NCBI GenBank assembly: GCA_947095585.1
Contig: OX352761.1
Coordinates: forward strand, 29,107,777 to 29,171,776
DNA from: Nephrocerus scutellatus
Lineage: Eukaryota; Arthropoda; Insecta; Diptera; Pipunculidae
Direction of reading: 5' to 3'
Length of the DNA: 64,000 nt
Shown: positions 63,671 to 64,000 of the stretch, one piece after another
Layout: the number at the start of each line of letters is the position of its first letter
Position numbering within the stretch: position 1 is the stretch's first letter
Position numbers and translations under genes: made by a program
Notes under the pieces: model-generated
What the model saw: only the letters and a program-made list of their open reading frames with translations
What the model was told of the DNA's origin: nothing
Databases searched by the model: none

Positions 63671-64000
63671 TTATCAATATTTTCTTTTTCGAATACATCG
63701 ACTAAACTGTTTCTACTATAGATCAGATATTTACAGTAGTCAATATAGCCGAGTTCTATAAAAAAAACACAAAAAAGTTTACGCATTGCACGTGAAGCGC
63801 TTTTCTACAAATTTGGCAGGATAGGAAATCTTCAGTAAAATTATTAATATACTCAGATATATGCATGATAAGAACGTGACATAAGTTAGGGATAGAGAGT
63901 TTGTATCCAAATAATTTGCAATAGGAGTACAACAATTCGAAGTGTACTATTGTTCATCTTATGCATCAAAGACATTACAGATGTAGTAGGTACAGTTTAA
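63671..64000. other. end of window, no gene seen
   Basis: AT-rich sequence without a recognised exon or element. Confidence 0.4.

Overview
This is AT-rich animal DNA from a transposon-laden dipteran genome. Spliced GT-AG genes match fly Usp8, RASSF8, Tgs1 with its upstream modigliani-like cistron, and Ada2a. The Ada2a first exon encodes the N-terminus known for fly Rpb4, which points to a higher (brachyceran) fly. The swollen introns and intergenic DNA suggest a non-drosophilid; tephritid is a guess. All product names rest on reading motifs by eye, with no database search.

Layout. 1-15.3 kb is transposon debris: short tandem repeats, a truncated non-LTR retrotransposon, a mariner-like MITE, and a decayed minus-strand Ty3/gypsy element (about 5.3-15.3 kb) that carries an internal 464-bp duplication and an inserted non-LTR retrotransposon. 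16.06-24.07 kb (+) is a nine-exon Usp8 gene whose last intron is filled with a Helitron, a SINE and a LINE piece. 24-43 kb is intergenic repeat sequence. It includes an 8.2-kb, apparently intact minus-strand gypsy-type element (30957-39202) with 902-bp LTRs and a 4-bp target duplication, sitting inside a Helitron. 43.17-47.18 kb (-) is a seven-exon RASSF8 gene. 48.3-48.8 kb (+) holds an unrecognised, frame-broken coding stretch. 49-56.4 kb is repeats: fold-back elements, Helitrons and an 896-bp tandem array. 56.45-58.67 kb (-) holds Tgs1 and, 11 nt upstream on the same strand, a two-exon modigliani-like ORF. 58.9-60.2 kb is a nested palindromic element. 61.03-62.93 kb (+) is Ada2a, followed by another Helitron.

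Functions. Usp8 is an endosomal deubiquitinase; RASSF8 is a junction-associated RA-domain scaffold; Tgs1 hypermethylates the caps of small RNAs; Moi is a telomere-capping protein in Drosophila; Ada2a is the GCN5 adaptor of the ATAC complex. The two most notable arrangements are the compact moi-Tgs1 dicistron and the Ada2a exon 1 shared in sequence with Rpb4. The Rpb4-specific exons are not visible in the window.
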